This document shows, piece by piece, positions 53,260 through 61,956 of a stretch of 64,000 bases of DNA. How positions within the stretch are numbered: the stretch's first letter is position 1; the number at the start of each line of letters is the position of its first letter. The DNA lies in assembly GCF_900110065.1 (NCBI RefSeq), contig NZ_FOCI01000006.1:112192-176191 (forward strand). Direction: 5' to 3'. Source of the DNA: Loktanella fryxellensis. GTDB taxonomy: Bacteria; Pseudomonadota; Alphaproteobacteria; Rhodobacterales; Rhodobacteraceae. The notes beneath the pieces are model-generated. The model was given only the letters and a program-made list of their open reading frames with translations, was not told where the DNA came from and searched no databases. The position numbers were made by a program, and so were the translations under genes.

Positions 53260-54007
53260 CGGACCGTCTGCGGGCGCGTCATGACGACCCGGCCCGGGCG
53301 GAGGCGCGTGTGCGGCGACGGTGGGCACGTTGTGCCGGATGGCTGACATCGCGCCAGCGACAGGCGTGTCTGGTGGTGATCCGCGTCCGGAATGTTTACG
53401 CAGGACGCGGGTGGTCACATAGCGGCTTGCAGCTCGGTAAAGACCATTTAATCGTCGGTCCTGACCGTGCTGCTGATCGCATCGGGACCCGCAGGTTGGA
53501 CAGGATCGTCGCTGACCGGGCAGGGTCCGCCGGGCGGACGCGGGGGGTGGCCCCCCTTAGCGCGCAGATTGTGCCATGACACGCCGTGTCGCCCAATGCG
53601 CCGGCGTGGGTGCGATGTGTGCGGTCGACTCGTGGTAGACCGCCGCGCACACGCCTGTGCGGGCGACGCAGCCGACGTTGCGCCGTATCGTGACGGGGCC
53701 GGGCGGTTTCAGACGGGGCCGCGCATCATCTGCCTAAATTTCGTTCACCGCCGACACCTTTTTGAAAAACTCAGCATATACAAGGCGCCAGCGAACCCCC
53801 ACCCGTTCGAGGCGGGTCGGATACCCCTACAAAACGCCTGTTTTCACGCCGCGCCGCCTGTCGTCGCGGTCAGCGTCTTGACGTAGCGCAAGGCGCGGGA
53901 CAACGTGAGTGCAAATCCGGCTGAACGCCGACCGGCATGCGCGCCCCGTTCCGACCATCACCCCGAGTGCTGGATCGGTTGCGGGGCTTTTTCGTTTTGG
54001 GAACCCA
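53260..54007. other. Long non-coding gap between phoB and the amide operon
   Basis: No convincing gene is seen in these 748 bp; the open frames are low-complexity and unsupported. It holds a GGGGGG-TGG-CCCCCC hairpin (53542-53556), the short palindrome GACACG-C-CGTGTC (53578-53590), an AT-richer stretch (about 53733-53787), a 5-bp stem with a TTCGAGG loop (53801-53817), and a terminator-like hairpin just before the AmiC gene (53961-53998). The last 130 bases probably form the transcribed leader of the amide operon. Confidence 0.55.
53961..53998 (+). terminator. Leader terminator/attenuator before the AmiC-AmiR operon
   Basis: CCCCG (53961-53965) pairs with CGGGG (53982-53986), directly followed by CTTTTTCGTTTT. 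A competing stem, CCGA (53963-53966) with TCGG (53975-53978), would disrupt it. It ends 10 bases before the AmiC start codon, so transcription must pass it to express the operon. The ANTAR protein encoded second in the operon is the expected antiterminator. Confidence 0.55.
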
Positions 54008-55087
54008 GTGAGACGCACCATCGCCATCGGAATCCTGTTCTCGCGCAGCGGGGCCTATGCCCGCATCGGGCAGGCCTGCCGCACCGGGGCGTTGAACGCC
54101 ATCGCTGCGATCAATGCCGATCCGGACCGCACGATCACGTTGGCGGCCGTCGACCGCGACCCCGCGGGCAACGTCGACCTTTATGCCCCGCTGTGCGCCG
54201 AAATCCTGCGCAACACCCCCGCCCGCCACATCGTCGGTTGCGTCACGTCCTCCAGCCGCAAGGAGGTCATCCCGACGCTGGAGAAGTGCGACGGCACCCT
54301 GTGGTATCCGGTGCCCTACGAAGGGTTCGAGGCGTCCGACCGTGTGGTCTATCTGCACGCCAGCCCGAACCAGCACCTGCTGCCGCTGCTGGACTGGGTG
54401 ATCCCGACCCATGGCGGACGCGCCTATCTGGTCGGATCGAACTATATCTGGGGGTGGGAGATGAACCGCATCGCCCGCGACCGGATCATGGCGGCGGATG
54501 GTCAGGTGCTGGGCGAACGGTATCTACCTGTCGGCTCCATCGACATCGACCGCATGATCGAGGAGATCCGCGCGACCGCGCCCGATTTCGTCCTCAACTC
54601 GCTGATCGGGCCGTCGTCCTATGCCTTCCTGCGGGCGTTTGCGGCGCTGGGCATCGCAGATGCGCGGTTCCGGCCGGATCGCTGTCCGGTGCTGTCGTGC
54701 AACCTGACCGAATGCGAACTGCCCGACATCGGATCTGCGTCAGAGGGTCTGATCGCCGCCGGTCCCTATTTCCGCAGCCCTGCCGACAGCCGGTTCGGCA
54801 GCAGCCACGAGGCGGCGGCGCACCGCGCGGTGATGACGCTGGCATGCCTGCTGGAACAGTCCCCGTCCGCCGCCGACGACAGCATCGCCACCTTGCTTGC
54901 GACACCCGCCGGGCGCGCCAGCGGGATCGACGCGCAGACCCATCACATGATGCAAGCCGCGCTGATCGCGCAGGTGCGGGACGGCGGTTTCGTCACCTCC
55001 CACGACGCGGGTGTGCGGGCGGGCGATCCGTATCTGACCGGGCCACGGGATGCGCGTCTGCGCCCCCCCCTGCGGGTGGTGTCATGA
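54008..55087 (+). CDS. Amide-sensing substrate-binding protein (AmiC-like)
   Basis: A 359-residue protein of the AmiC/urea-type Peripla_BP_5 family. It begins at GTG (VRRTIAIGILFSRSGAYARIGQ) with no signal peptide, so it should be cytoplasmic like Pseudomonas AmiC, which holds AmiR inactive until amide binds. Family features include CVTSSSRKEVIPTLEK, LWYPVPYEGFE and LVGSNYIWGWEMNR. A longer frame upstream would cross the terminator hairpin and is rejected. Its stop overlaps the AmiR gene by 4 bp. The likely ligand is formamide, acetamide or a relative. Confidence 0.85.
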   Translation: MRRTIAIGILFSRSGAYARIGQACRTGALNAIAAINADPDRTITLAAVDRDPAGNVDLYAPLCAEILRNTPARHIVGCVTSSSRKEVIPTLEKCDGTLWYPVPYEGFEASDRVVYLHASPNQHLLPLLDWVIPTHGGRAYLVGSNYIWGWEMNRIARDRIMAADGQVLGERYLPVGSIDIDRMIEEIRATAPDFVLNSLIGPSSYAFLRAFAALGIADARFRPDRCPVLSCNLTECELPDIGSASEGLIAAGPYFRSPADSRFGSSHEAAAHRAVMTLACLLEQSPSAADDSIATLLATPAGRASGIDAQTHHMMQAALIAQVRDGGFVTSHDAGVRAGDPYLTGPRDARLRPPLRVVS

Positions 55088-55677
55088 GCGGGGCTGTCCG
55101 CCACGCGGATCTGGGCGGGATGCTGGCGGTGATCCTGCACCGCCCCCATCCCGCCGTCACGGCCCTGACGCGGCAGTTGCAGGCGGTCGGTCTGCGCGCG
55201 GACACGCAGTGGCCGGATCTGCCCGTTGCAGCGCTTGCCGCGGATTTCGTCTTTTTCGACGCGGACATGGGGTTCGACGAGCAGTTCCCGTGGCCCAAGG
55301 GCGCGGCCCCCATGCCCCTGATCGCCTTGATCGGGTCGGAGGCACCGGGCCGCATCGACTGGGCGCTGTCCACCGGCGCTGATGCGCAGATCCTGAAACC
55401 CGTGGGCGACAGCGGCGTCTATTCCGCGCTGCTGATCGCGCGCCACGGGTTCGCGACGCGGCGTGCGTTGGCCGCAGAGGCGGATGATCTGCGCCGCCGT
55501 CTGGACGCGCGCCAAAGCGTCGTTCTGGCGGTGATCCAGCTGTCCCGCACCGCAGGGTCGGAGGATGCGGCCTATGCCGCCCTGCGCCGCATGGCGATGG
55601 ACGCCCGCATCGGGATCGAGGAGGCGGCAGAGCGCGTGCTGGCCCGCGGCCTGCGCCCCACAGGGGGCACGGCATGA
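55084..55677 (+). CDS. ANTAR-domain antitermination regulator (AmiR-like)
   Basis: A 197-residue RNA-binding regulator. The N-terminal pseudo-receiver (about residues 12-120) lacks the usual acidic pocket, as in AmiR. A short coiled segment follows and then the three-helix ANTAR domain (about residues 140-190; LDARQSVVLAVIQLSRTAG, AYAALRRMAMDARIGIEEAAERVL region). ANTAR proteins bind dual-hexaloop RNA and prevent terminator formation. The terminator at 53961-53998 is the obvious target. Control by the AmiC-like protein through direct binding is inferred from the Pseudomonas system. Confidence 0.85.
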   Translation: MSGAVRHADLGGMLAVILHRPHPAVTALTRQLQAVGLRADTQWPDLPVAALAADFVFFDADMGFDEQFPWPKGAAPMPLIALIGSEAPGRIDWALSTGADAQILKPVGDSGVYSALLIARHGFATRRALAAEADDLRRRLDARQSVVLAVIQLSRTAGSEDAAYAALRRMAMDARIGIEEAAERVLARGLRPTGGTA

Positions 55678-56552
55678 CCGCCATGACCGCCACCCGCGTG
55701 ACCGATGGCGTCTGGCGCAGGCTGCGGCGCAGGCCGCTGGCACTGATTGGCATGGCGCTGGTGGCAACCATCGTTCTGGCGGCACTACTGGCCCCGTGGA
55801 TCGCGCCCTATGACCCGTTCGAGCAGCATTTCGACGGGCTGACGCTTTATGGTGAACCGCTGCCGCCGGGGGGCGCGTTCCTGCTGGGCACTGACCTGCT
55901 GGGCCGCGACCTGTTCAGCCGCCTGCTGTACGGCGCGCGCACGTCGCTGATCATCGGGGTGGTGGCGAATGGCGCGGCCCTGCTGATCGGCACGGTCATC
56001 GGGCTGACGGCGGGGTTTTTTCAAGGCTGGATCGGCACCGTGTTGATGCGGTTCACCGATCTGATGATGGCGTTTCCCGCGCTGCTGCTGGCGATCTGTC
56101 TCGCTGCCGTGCTGCAACCGTCGCTGTGGATCGTGGCTTTTGTGATCGCCATGGTGAACTGGGTGCAGACCGCGCGGGTGATCTATACCGAAACCACGGC
56201 ACTCGCCGCACGCGATTTCATTGCGGCACAGCGCACGCTGGGGGCGGGGACGGGCCGCATCCTGTTCCGCCACATCCTGCCGCATTTGGTGCCGATGATC
56301 ATCGTCTGGGGGACGTTGGGCATTTCCACCACCGTGCTGCTGGAGGCAACCTTGAGCTATCTCGGCGTCGGCGTGCAGCCCCCGATGCCAAGCTGGGGCA
56401 ACATCATCTTCGAGAACCAGACCTATTTCCAGTCGGCCCCGTGGCTGGTGTTCTGGCCGGGGCTTGCCATCGTGGTGCTGGCGCTGGCGTTCAACCTTGT
56501 GGGCGACGCGCTGCGCGACGTGCTGGACCCGGCGTTGCGGGGGTCCGACTGA
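55674..56552 (+). CDS. Amide-operon ABC transporter permease (DppC-like)
   Basis: A 292-residue permease. The N-terminal OppC_N helix (PLALIGMALVATIVLAALLAPWI region), the GTDLLGRDLFSRLLYGARTS motif near residue 72 and the EAA loop (AAQRTLGAGTGRILFRHILPHLVP) identify it. It overlaps the AmiR stop by 4 bp and the next permease by one base. It works with the DppB-like permease, the binding protein and the double ATPase of the same operon. Confidence 0.88.
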   Translation: MTAMTATRVTDGVWRRLRRRPLALIGMALVATIVLAALLAPWIAPYDPFEQHFDGLTLYGEPLPPGGAFLLGTDLLGRDLFSRLLYGARTSLIIGVVANGAALLIGTVIGLTAGFFQGWIGTVLMRFTDLMMAFPALLLAICLAAVLQPSLWIVAFVIAMVNWVQTARVIYTETTALAARDFIAAQRTLGAGTGRILFRHILPHLVPMIIVWGTLGISTTVLLEATLSYLGVGVQPPMPSWGNIIFENQTYFQSAPWLVFWPGLAIVVLALAFNLVGDALRDVLDPALRGSD

Positions 56553-57472
56553 TGGCCGCTTATCTGATCCGCCGCCTGTTCCAGTCGGCCCTGATCCTGT
56601 TGGGCGTGTCGTTCATCACGTTCCTGCTGCTCTATGTGCTGCCTGCCGATCCGGTGCGGCAGATCGCGGGGCGGTCCGCCACGCCGCAGAACATCGCCAG
56701 CATCCGCGCGCAACTGGGCCTCGATCAGCCCTTCTTCGTGCAATACGGGCGCTACCTGTGGGCGTTGCTGCAGGGCGACATGGGGCGTAGCTACCTCCAG
56801 CGGACCGATGTGGCGTCGCTGATCTGGGCGCGGCTGCCCGCATCGCTGTTGCTGATGGTGGCGGGCATCGGGGCAGAGCTGGTGATCGGCCTGACCATGG
56901 GTGTGGTCGCCGCCCTGTGGCGCGGGCGCACGATCGACAACGGGCTGATGATGACCAGTTTCGTCACCGTGTCGGCCCCGCAGTTCGTGGTCGCCCTGCT
57001 GCTCCTCTACGTCTTTGCGGTGCAGCTGGGGTGGTTTCCCATCGGCGGCTACGGCACGCCCGCGCATCTGGTGCTGCCTGCGCTGACGCTCGGCATCCTT
57101 GGGTCCGGCTGGTATGCCCGCATGATGCGGTCCAGCATGGTCGAGGTGCTGCGCGCCGATTTCGTCCGCACCGCGCGGGCCAAGGGGCTGACCCGTGGCC
57201 GCGTCATCCTGCGCCATGCGCTGCCCAACGCGATCCTGCCCGTCATCGCCATGATCGGCATCGACATCGGCATCTTCATGGGCGGCATCGTGGTGGTCGA
57301 AAGCGTGTTCGGCTGGCCCGGGATCGGCCAGCTCGCATGGCAGGCGATCCAGCGCGTCGACATACCAATCATCATGGGCGTCACACTCGTGTCCGCCTGC
57401 GCCATCGTGATCGGCAACCTGCTGGCCGATCTGGTGGCGCCCCTCATCGACCCCCGTATCCGTATCCGCTAA
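56552..57472 (+). CDS. Amide-operon ABC transporter permease (DppB-like)
   Basis: A 306-residue permease starting MAAYLIRRLFQSALILLGVSF, the standard DppB beginning. It has the LYVLPADPVRQIAGRSATP segment, six membrane spans and the EAA loop VRTARAKGLTRGRVILRHALPNAILP. The ATG overlaps the stop of the DppC-like gene by one base (TGATG), and a longer frame is a shadow. Permease order is reversed relative to most Dpp operons, where dppB comes first. Confidence 0.88.
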   Translation: MAAYLIRRLFQSALILLGVSFITFLLLYVLPADPVRQIAGRSATPQNIASIRAQLGLDQPFFVQYGRYLWALLQGDMGRSYLQRTDVASLIWARLPASLLLMVAGIGAELVIGLTMGVVAALWRGRTIDNGLMMTSFVTVSAPQFVVALLLLYVFAVQLGWFPIGGYGTPAHLVLPALTLGILGSGWYARMMRSSMVEVLRADFVRTARAKGLTRGRVILRHALPNAILPVIAMIGIDIGIFMGGIVVVESVFGWPGIGQLAWQAIQRVDIPIIMGVTLVSACAIVIGNLLADLVAPLIDPRIRIR

Positions 57473-57493
57473 CCCCAACAGGAGAGTTGAACC

Positions 57494-59110
57494 ATGAAGA
57501 AACTGCTTGCCTCCACCGCCCTGATCGCATCGCTGTCGCTGCCCGCCATGGCGCAAGAGACGCTGGATCCCAACGCCACGCCCGGCGGCAACATCACCGT
57601 CACCTACAAGGACGACGTGGCCACACTGGACCCGGCCATCGGTTACGACTGGCAGAACTGGTCGATGATCAAGTCGCTGTTCGACGGGCTGATGGACTAT
57701 GAGCCCGGCACCACCACGCTGCGTCCCGGTCTGGCCGAAAGCTACGAGGTGTCCGAGGACGGCCTCACCTTTACCTTTGCCCTGCGCCCCGGTGTCGTGT
57801 TCCACAACGGACGCGAGATGACGGCGGAGGACGTGAAATACTCGCTCGACCGCGTGACGCTGCCGGAAACCGCATCGCCGGGGGCGGGATTCTTTGCCGC
57901 CATCGCTGGCTATGACGCCATGGCGAGCGGTGAGGCCACGACGCTGGAAGGCGTCACGGTGGTGGACCCGCTGACCGTGCAGATCACCCTGTCGCGCCCC
58001 GATGCCACGTTCCTGCACGTCATGGCGCTGAACTTCGCGTCCGTCGTCCCGCAGGAAGCGGTCGAGGAAGCGGCCGGTGATTTCGGGCGCATGCCCGTGG
58101 GCACGGGTGCCTTCAAGCTGGCGGACTGGACCGTGGGCCAGTCGCTGCTGTTCGAGAAGAATGCCGATTACTGGCGCGCGGGGCTGCCGTACCTTGACAC
58201 CGTGACGTTCGAGGTCGGTCAGGAGCCCATCGTCGCCCTGCTGCGCCTGCAGAACGGCGAGGTCGACGTGCCCGGCGACGGCATCCCGCCCGCCAAGTTC
58301 CAGGAGGTGATGGCAGACCCCGAACAGGCCGCCCGCGTGGTCGAGGGCGGTCAGCTGCAGACCGGCTACATCACCCTGAACGTCACCGCCGCCCCCTTCG
58401 ATCAGGTCGAGGTGCGTCAAGCGGTGAACATGGCGATCAACAAGGACCGCATCGTGCAGCTGATCAACGGGCGCGCCGTGCCCGCGAACCAGCCGCTGCC
58501 GCCGTCGATGCCGGGCTATACCGCCGATTACGACGGCTATGCCTATGACGTGGAGGCCGCCAAGGCGCTGCTGGCCGAGGCCGGTCTGGCCGACGGGTTC
58601 GAGACGGAGCTTTACGTCATGAATACCGACCCCAACCCGCGCATCGCGCAGGCGATCCAGCAGGATCTGGCGGCGATCGGTGTCACCGCGTCGATCCAGA
58701 GCCTCGCGCAGGCCAATGTGATCGAGGCGGGCGGTGCTGGCACGGCCCCGATGATCTGGTCCGGCGGCATGGCGTGGATCGCTGACTTCCCCGATCCCTC
58801 GAACTTCTTCGGCCCGATCCTGGGTTGCGCCGGAGCGGAGGAGGGCGGCTGGAACTGGTCCAAGTTCTGCAATGCCGAGATCGACGCCGCCGCGACCGCC
58901 GCCGACAGCATGATCGACCCGGCCACGCCGGAGCGTCTGGCCATGTGGTCCGACGTCTACATGAAGGTGATGGAGGAAGCGCCATGGGTGCCGGTGTTCA
59001 ACGAACAGCGCTACACCATGAAGTCGGCGCGGATGGGCGGCGATGACGCGCTCTACGTCGATCCGGTGTCGATCCCGGTGAACTACGACTACGTCTACGT
59101 GACCGAGTAA
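57494..59110 (+). CDS. Amide-operon ABC transporter substrate-binding protein (SBP_bac_5)
   Basis: A 538-residue periplasmic protein. A signal peptide (LLASTALIASLSLPAMA-QE) and the family 5 fold are visible, including the TFALRPGVVFHNGREMTAEDVKYS motif near residue 100. A GGAGAG site precedes the ATG. It sits between the permeases and the formamidase, so it probably delivers a formamide- or amide-containing small molecule. Classical peptide transport is less likely in this context. Confidence 0.9.
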   Translation: MKKLLASTALIASLSLPAMAQETLDPNATPGGNITVTYKDDVATLDPAIGYDWQNWSMIKSLFDGLMDYEPGTTTLRPGLAESYEVSEDGLTFTFALRPGVVFHNGREMTAEDVKYSLDRVTLPETASPGAGFFAAIAGYDAMASGEATTLEGVTVVDPLTVQITLSRPDATFLHVMALNFASVVPQEAVEEAAGDFGRMPVGTGAFKLADWTVGQSLLFEKNADYWRAGLPYLDTVTFEVGQEPIVALLRLQNGEVDVPGDGIPPAKFQEVMADPEQAARVVEGGQLQTGYITLNVTAAPFDQVEVRQAVNMAINKDRIVQLINGRAVPANQPLPPSMPGYTADYDGYAYDVEAAKALLAEAGLADGFETELYVMNTDPNPRIAQAIQQDLAAIGVTASIQSLAQANVIEAGGAGTAPMIWSGGMAWIADFPDPSNFFGPILGCAGAEEGGWNWSKFCNAEIDAAATAADSMIDPATPERLAMWSDVYMKVMEEAPWVPVFNEQRYTMKSARMGGDDALYVDPVSIPVNYDYVYVTE

Positions 59111-59114
59111 GACC

Positions 59115-60074
59115 ATGTGCAAGGCGTGCGACTATACGATCCACGGGGCGCAGCACCACTTTGGCTGGGACAATGCGATTGCCCCGGTCCAACGGGTGGA
59201 GCCCGGTGCGACGATCCTGTTCCACTGCCACGACAGTTCGGCGGGCCAGCTTGGCCCGTCGTCCACCGTGGCCGACGTGGTGGCGCTGGATTTCGGCAAG
59301 ATCAACCCGGTCAGCGGCCCGATCTGGGTCGAAGGGGCGGAGCCCGGCGACGCGATCAAGGTGACGCTCGACAGCTTTGCCCCGCAGGTGCAGGACGGAA
59401 GGGGCTGGGGCTGGACCGCCAACATTCCGGGCTTCGGCCTGCTTGCGGACCAGTTCACCGACCCCGCCCTGCACGTGTGGTCCTATGACCCGGACAGCAT
59501 GGCGCCGTCGCTGTTCGGAGCGGAGGCGCGGGTGCCGTTGAAGCCCTTTGCAGGCACCATCGGCAACGCGCTGGCAGAACCGGGGCTGCATTCCGTCGTG
59601 CCGCCGCGCCGTGTGGGTGGCAACCTCGACATCCGCGATCTGAGTGCAGGGACGACCCTGTGGCTGCCGGTCGAGGTGGCGGGTGCGCTGTTCAGCGTGG
59701 GCGACACCCACGCCGCGCAGGGCGATGGAGAGGTCTGCGGCACGGCGATCGAGAGCCCGATGGACGTGGTCCTGACCCTTGATCTGGTGAAGGGGATGAA
59801 GCTGAAGACGCCGCGTTTCACCACGCCGGGGCCGGTCACGCGGCATCTTGACGCCAAGGGGTACGAGGTGACGACGGGCATCGGGCCGGACCTGATGGCA
59901 GCTTCCCGCGATGCGGTGGCGGCCATGGTCGATCACCTGTGCGCCACGCGCGGCATGGCGGCGGTCGATGCCTATATGCTGGTCAGCACCTGCGGCGATC
60001 TGCGCATCTCGGAAATCGTGGACATGCCCAATTGGGTCGTCAGCTTCTACTTTCCGCGCTGCGTGTTCGAATGA
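59115..60074 (+). CDS. fmdA: Acetamidase/formamidase family amide hydrolase
   Basis: A 319-residue enzyme of the FmdA_AmdA family that hydrolyses formamide or acetamide to ammonia and the acid. Features include the early FHCHDSSAGQL segment, GPIWVEGAEPGDAIKVTLDSF, GDTHAAQGDGEVCGTAIESPM (metal or active-site region, near residues 197-217) and a C-terminal YMLVSTCGDLRISEIVD. It starts 4 bases after the binding-protein stop and overlaps the ATPase gene by 4 bp. With AmiC, AmiR and a transporter it forms a complete sense-import-hydrolyse nitrogen scavenging unit. Confidence 0.88.
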   Translation: MCKACDYTIHGAQHHFGWDNAIAPVQRVEPGATILFHCHDSSAGQLGPSSTVADVVALDFGKINPVSGPIWVEGAEPGDAIKVTLDSFAPQVQDGRGWGWTANIPGFGLLADQFTDPALHVWSYDPDSMAPSLFGAEARVPLKPFAGTIGNALAEPGLHSVVPPRRVGGNLDIRDLSAGTTLWLPVEVAGALFSVGDTHAAQGDGEVCGTAIESPMDVVLTLDLVKGMKLKTPRFTTPGPVTRHLDAKGYEVTTGIGPDLMAASRDAVAAMVDHLCATRGMAAVDAYMLVSTCGDLRISEIVDMPNWVVSFYFPRCVFE

Positions 60075-61840
60075 CCGATCCGGCACAACCGACCGGGGCC
60101 GCAGCGGCCCCGGTCCTGTCCGTGCAGGGGCTGTGCGTCAGCGTCCGCACCGATGCGGGGCTGGTGCCGCTGGTCAGCGACATCAGCTTCGATCTGGCGC
60201 GTGGCGAAACGCTGGCCATCGCGGGCGAAAGCGGGTCAGGCAAGTCGATCACCTCGCTGGCGATCATGGGTCTGCTGCCGCCGCCTGCGGTGCGGGTGAC
60301 GGGCGGGGAAATCCGCCTTGGCGACACGGTGCTGACGACCTTGCCCGAATCCCGGATGCGGGGCCTGCGCGGCGACCGCATCGCGATGATCTTTCAGGAA
60401 CCGATGACCAGTCTGAACCCGGTGATGACCGTGGGCGCGCAACTGGTCGAGGCGATCCGCGCCCATGCGCCGCTGTCCCGCCGCGCGGCACAGGCAGAGG
60501 CGCTGGCGGCGCTGACCGCCGTGCGCCTGTCGGAACCCGCCCGCCGGATGGGGCAATACCCGCACGAGCTGTCGGGGGGGATGCGCCAGCGGGTGATGAT
60601 CGCGATGGCGCTGGCGTTGAAGCCCGACGTGCTGATTGCGGACGAGCCGACGACCGCGCTGGACGTGACCGTGCAGCGCGAGGTGCTGGACCTGCTGCGC
60701 GACCTGCAACGCACCCACGGCACGGCGATCCTGCTGATCACCCACGACATGGGCGTGGTGGCCGAAATGGCCGACCGCGTGATCGTGATGCGCCGAGGCA
60801 TGGTGCAGGAGATGGGGCAGGTGCGCCAGATTTTCGCCGCACCCAAGGCCGCCTACACCCGCGACCTGCTGGCCGCCGTGCCGCGGATGGGGCAGGGCGG
60901 CGACGCGGTGCCGCGCAGCACCGCCCCCGTGGTGGCGCAGCTGACCGACGTTCAGGTGCGCTATGACCTGCGCGGCGGTGTGCTGAACCGCGTGACCCAC
61001 CGGGTCCACGCGGTGGAGGGTGTCAGTTTCGACATCCGTGCGGGCGAGACATTCTCGCTGGTGGGCGAATCCGGCTGCGGCAAGTCCACCATCGCCCGCG
61101 CGATGGTCGGTCTGACGCCGCATCAGGGCACCATCCGCATCGCGGATCAGGCGGTGGGCACCATGACCGCGCAATCCCGCAAGAGCCTGAGTGCGGTGGC
61201 GCAGATCGTGTTTCAGGACCCGATGGCGGCGCTCGATCCCCGCATGACCGTGGGCGACCAGATCGCGGAGCCGCTGTTGATCCACGGGCAGGGCAACCGC
61301 GCCACGCGCCGCGCCCGGGCCGCCGACCTGATGGACCGCGTCGGGCTGACGGCGGCGCAACTCGACAACTATCCGCACGAATTTTCCGGCGGCCAGCGGC
61401 AGCGCATCTGCATCGCCCGCGCGTTGGCGCTGACCCCGAAACTGATCGTCGCGGACGAAAGCGTCTCGGCGCTGGACGTGTCGGTGCAGGCGCGGGTGCT
61501 GGACCTGCTGCGTGCGCTGAAGGACGAGTTCGCGATCGCCATGCTCTTCATCAGCCACGACATGGCGGTGGTCGAGAACATCTCGGACCGGGTCGGCGTC
61601 ATGCATCTGGGCCAGATCGTCGAGATCGGCAGCCGCGCCCAGATCTTTGGCAACCCGCAGCATCCCTATACCCGGCGCCTGATGGCCGCGGTGCCGGTGG
61701 CCGACCCTGCGGCGGTGCGCCCGGTCATCCCGCGCATGGCGGGCAACAGCCCCAATCCGGTGCACAAGGTCGGTGCGGTGGTGCCCCGCCACCGTCTGGT
61801 GGCGGTGGCCGACGGTCATCTCGTCGCGCAGGCGGGGTGA
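60071..61840 (+). CDS. Amide-operon double-domain ABC ATPase (DppD-DppF fusion)
   Basis: A 589-residue protein with two nucleotide-binding domains. Walker A motifs are GESGSGKSI (about residues 56-64) and GESGCGKST (about 335-343), and the signatures are LSGGMRQR and FSGGQRQR. Walker B motifs are [12 protein letters not shown] and [12 protein letters not shown], the second with Ser for Pro. An HPYTRRLM oligopeptide-ABC extension follows the second domain; the first has AAYTRDLL. The last 40 residues are a basic Pro/Val tail. The start [14 protein letters not shown] overlaps the formamidase stop; a longer frame is a shadow. It is the last gene of the operon. Confidence 0.9.
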   Translation: MTDPAQPTGAAAAPVLSVQGLCVSVRTDAGLVPLVSDISFDLARGETLAIAGESGSGKSITSLAIMGLLPPPAVRVTGGEIRLGDTVLTTLPESRMRGLRGDRIAMIFQEPMTSLNPVMTVGAQLVEAIRAHAPLSRRAAQAEALAALTAVRLSEPARRMGQYPHELSGGMRQRVMIAMALALKPDVLIADEPTTALDVTVQREVLDLLRDLQRTHGTAILLITHDMGVVAEMADRVIVMRRGMVQEMGQVRQIFAAPKAAYTRDLLAAVPRMGQGGDAVPRSTAPVVAQLTDVQVRYDLRGGVLNRVTHRVHAVEGVSFDIRAGETFSLVGESGCGKSTIARAMVGLTPHQGTIRIADQAVGTMTAQSRKSLSAVAQIVFQDPMAALDPRMTVGDQIAEPLLIHGQGNRATRRARAADLMDRVGLTAAQLDNYPHEFSGGQRQRICIARALALTPKLIVADESVSALDVSVQARVLDLLRALKDEFAIAMLFISHDMAVVENISDRVGVMHLGQIVEIGSRAQIFGNPQHPYTRRLMAAVPVADPAAVRPVIPRMAGNSPNPVHKVGAVVPRHRLVAVADGHLVAQAG

Positions 61841-61956
61841 CGGGGCTGGCCCTGTACGCTGTGCCCCGTGTTGCCACCTGCGTCACGGGGCAGCCTATGG
61901 ACTGTGCCAGCCTGCGACGACCGCCGGTCTGTTCCCGCTCTTTGCGCAAGACTTCC

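Noticed and set aside
53751..53823. Possible tRNA gene around the TTCGAGG loop
   Set aside because: Only a T-arm-like stem is present; no matching acceptor strand, D arm or anticodon arm could be drawn on either strand.
53310..53886. Open reading frames after phoB (about 89 and 139 codons)
   Set aside because: Arg/Gly-rich, no family resemblance, no ribosome-binding site, and the region holds hairpins typical of intergenic DNA.
53880..53960. ANTAR dual-hexaloop RNA or guanidine-type riboswitch in the amide leader
   Set aside because: I looked for paired stems with A-n-n-G-n-n loops and for guanidine-I conserved blocks; AAGGCG and AACGTG occur but their flanks do not pair. Left as a search to run.
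56423..59122. 899-codon minus-strand frame opposite the amide transporter genes
   Set aside because: Antisense shadow with very high His/Arg/Gln content; the plus-strand genes have clear motifs and ribosome-binding sites.
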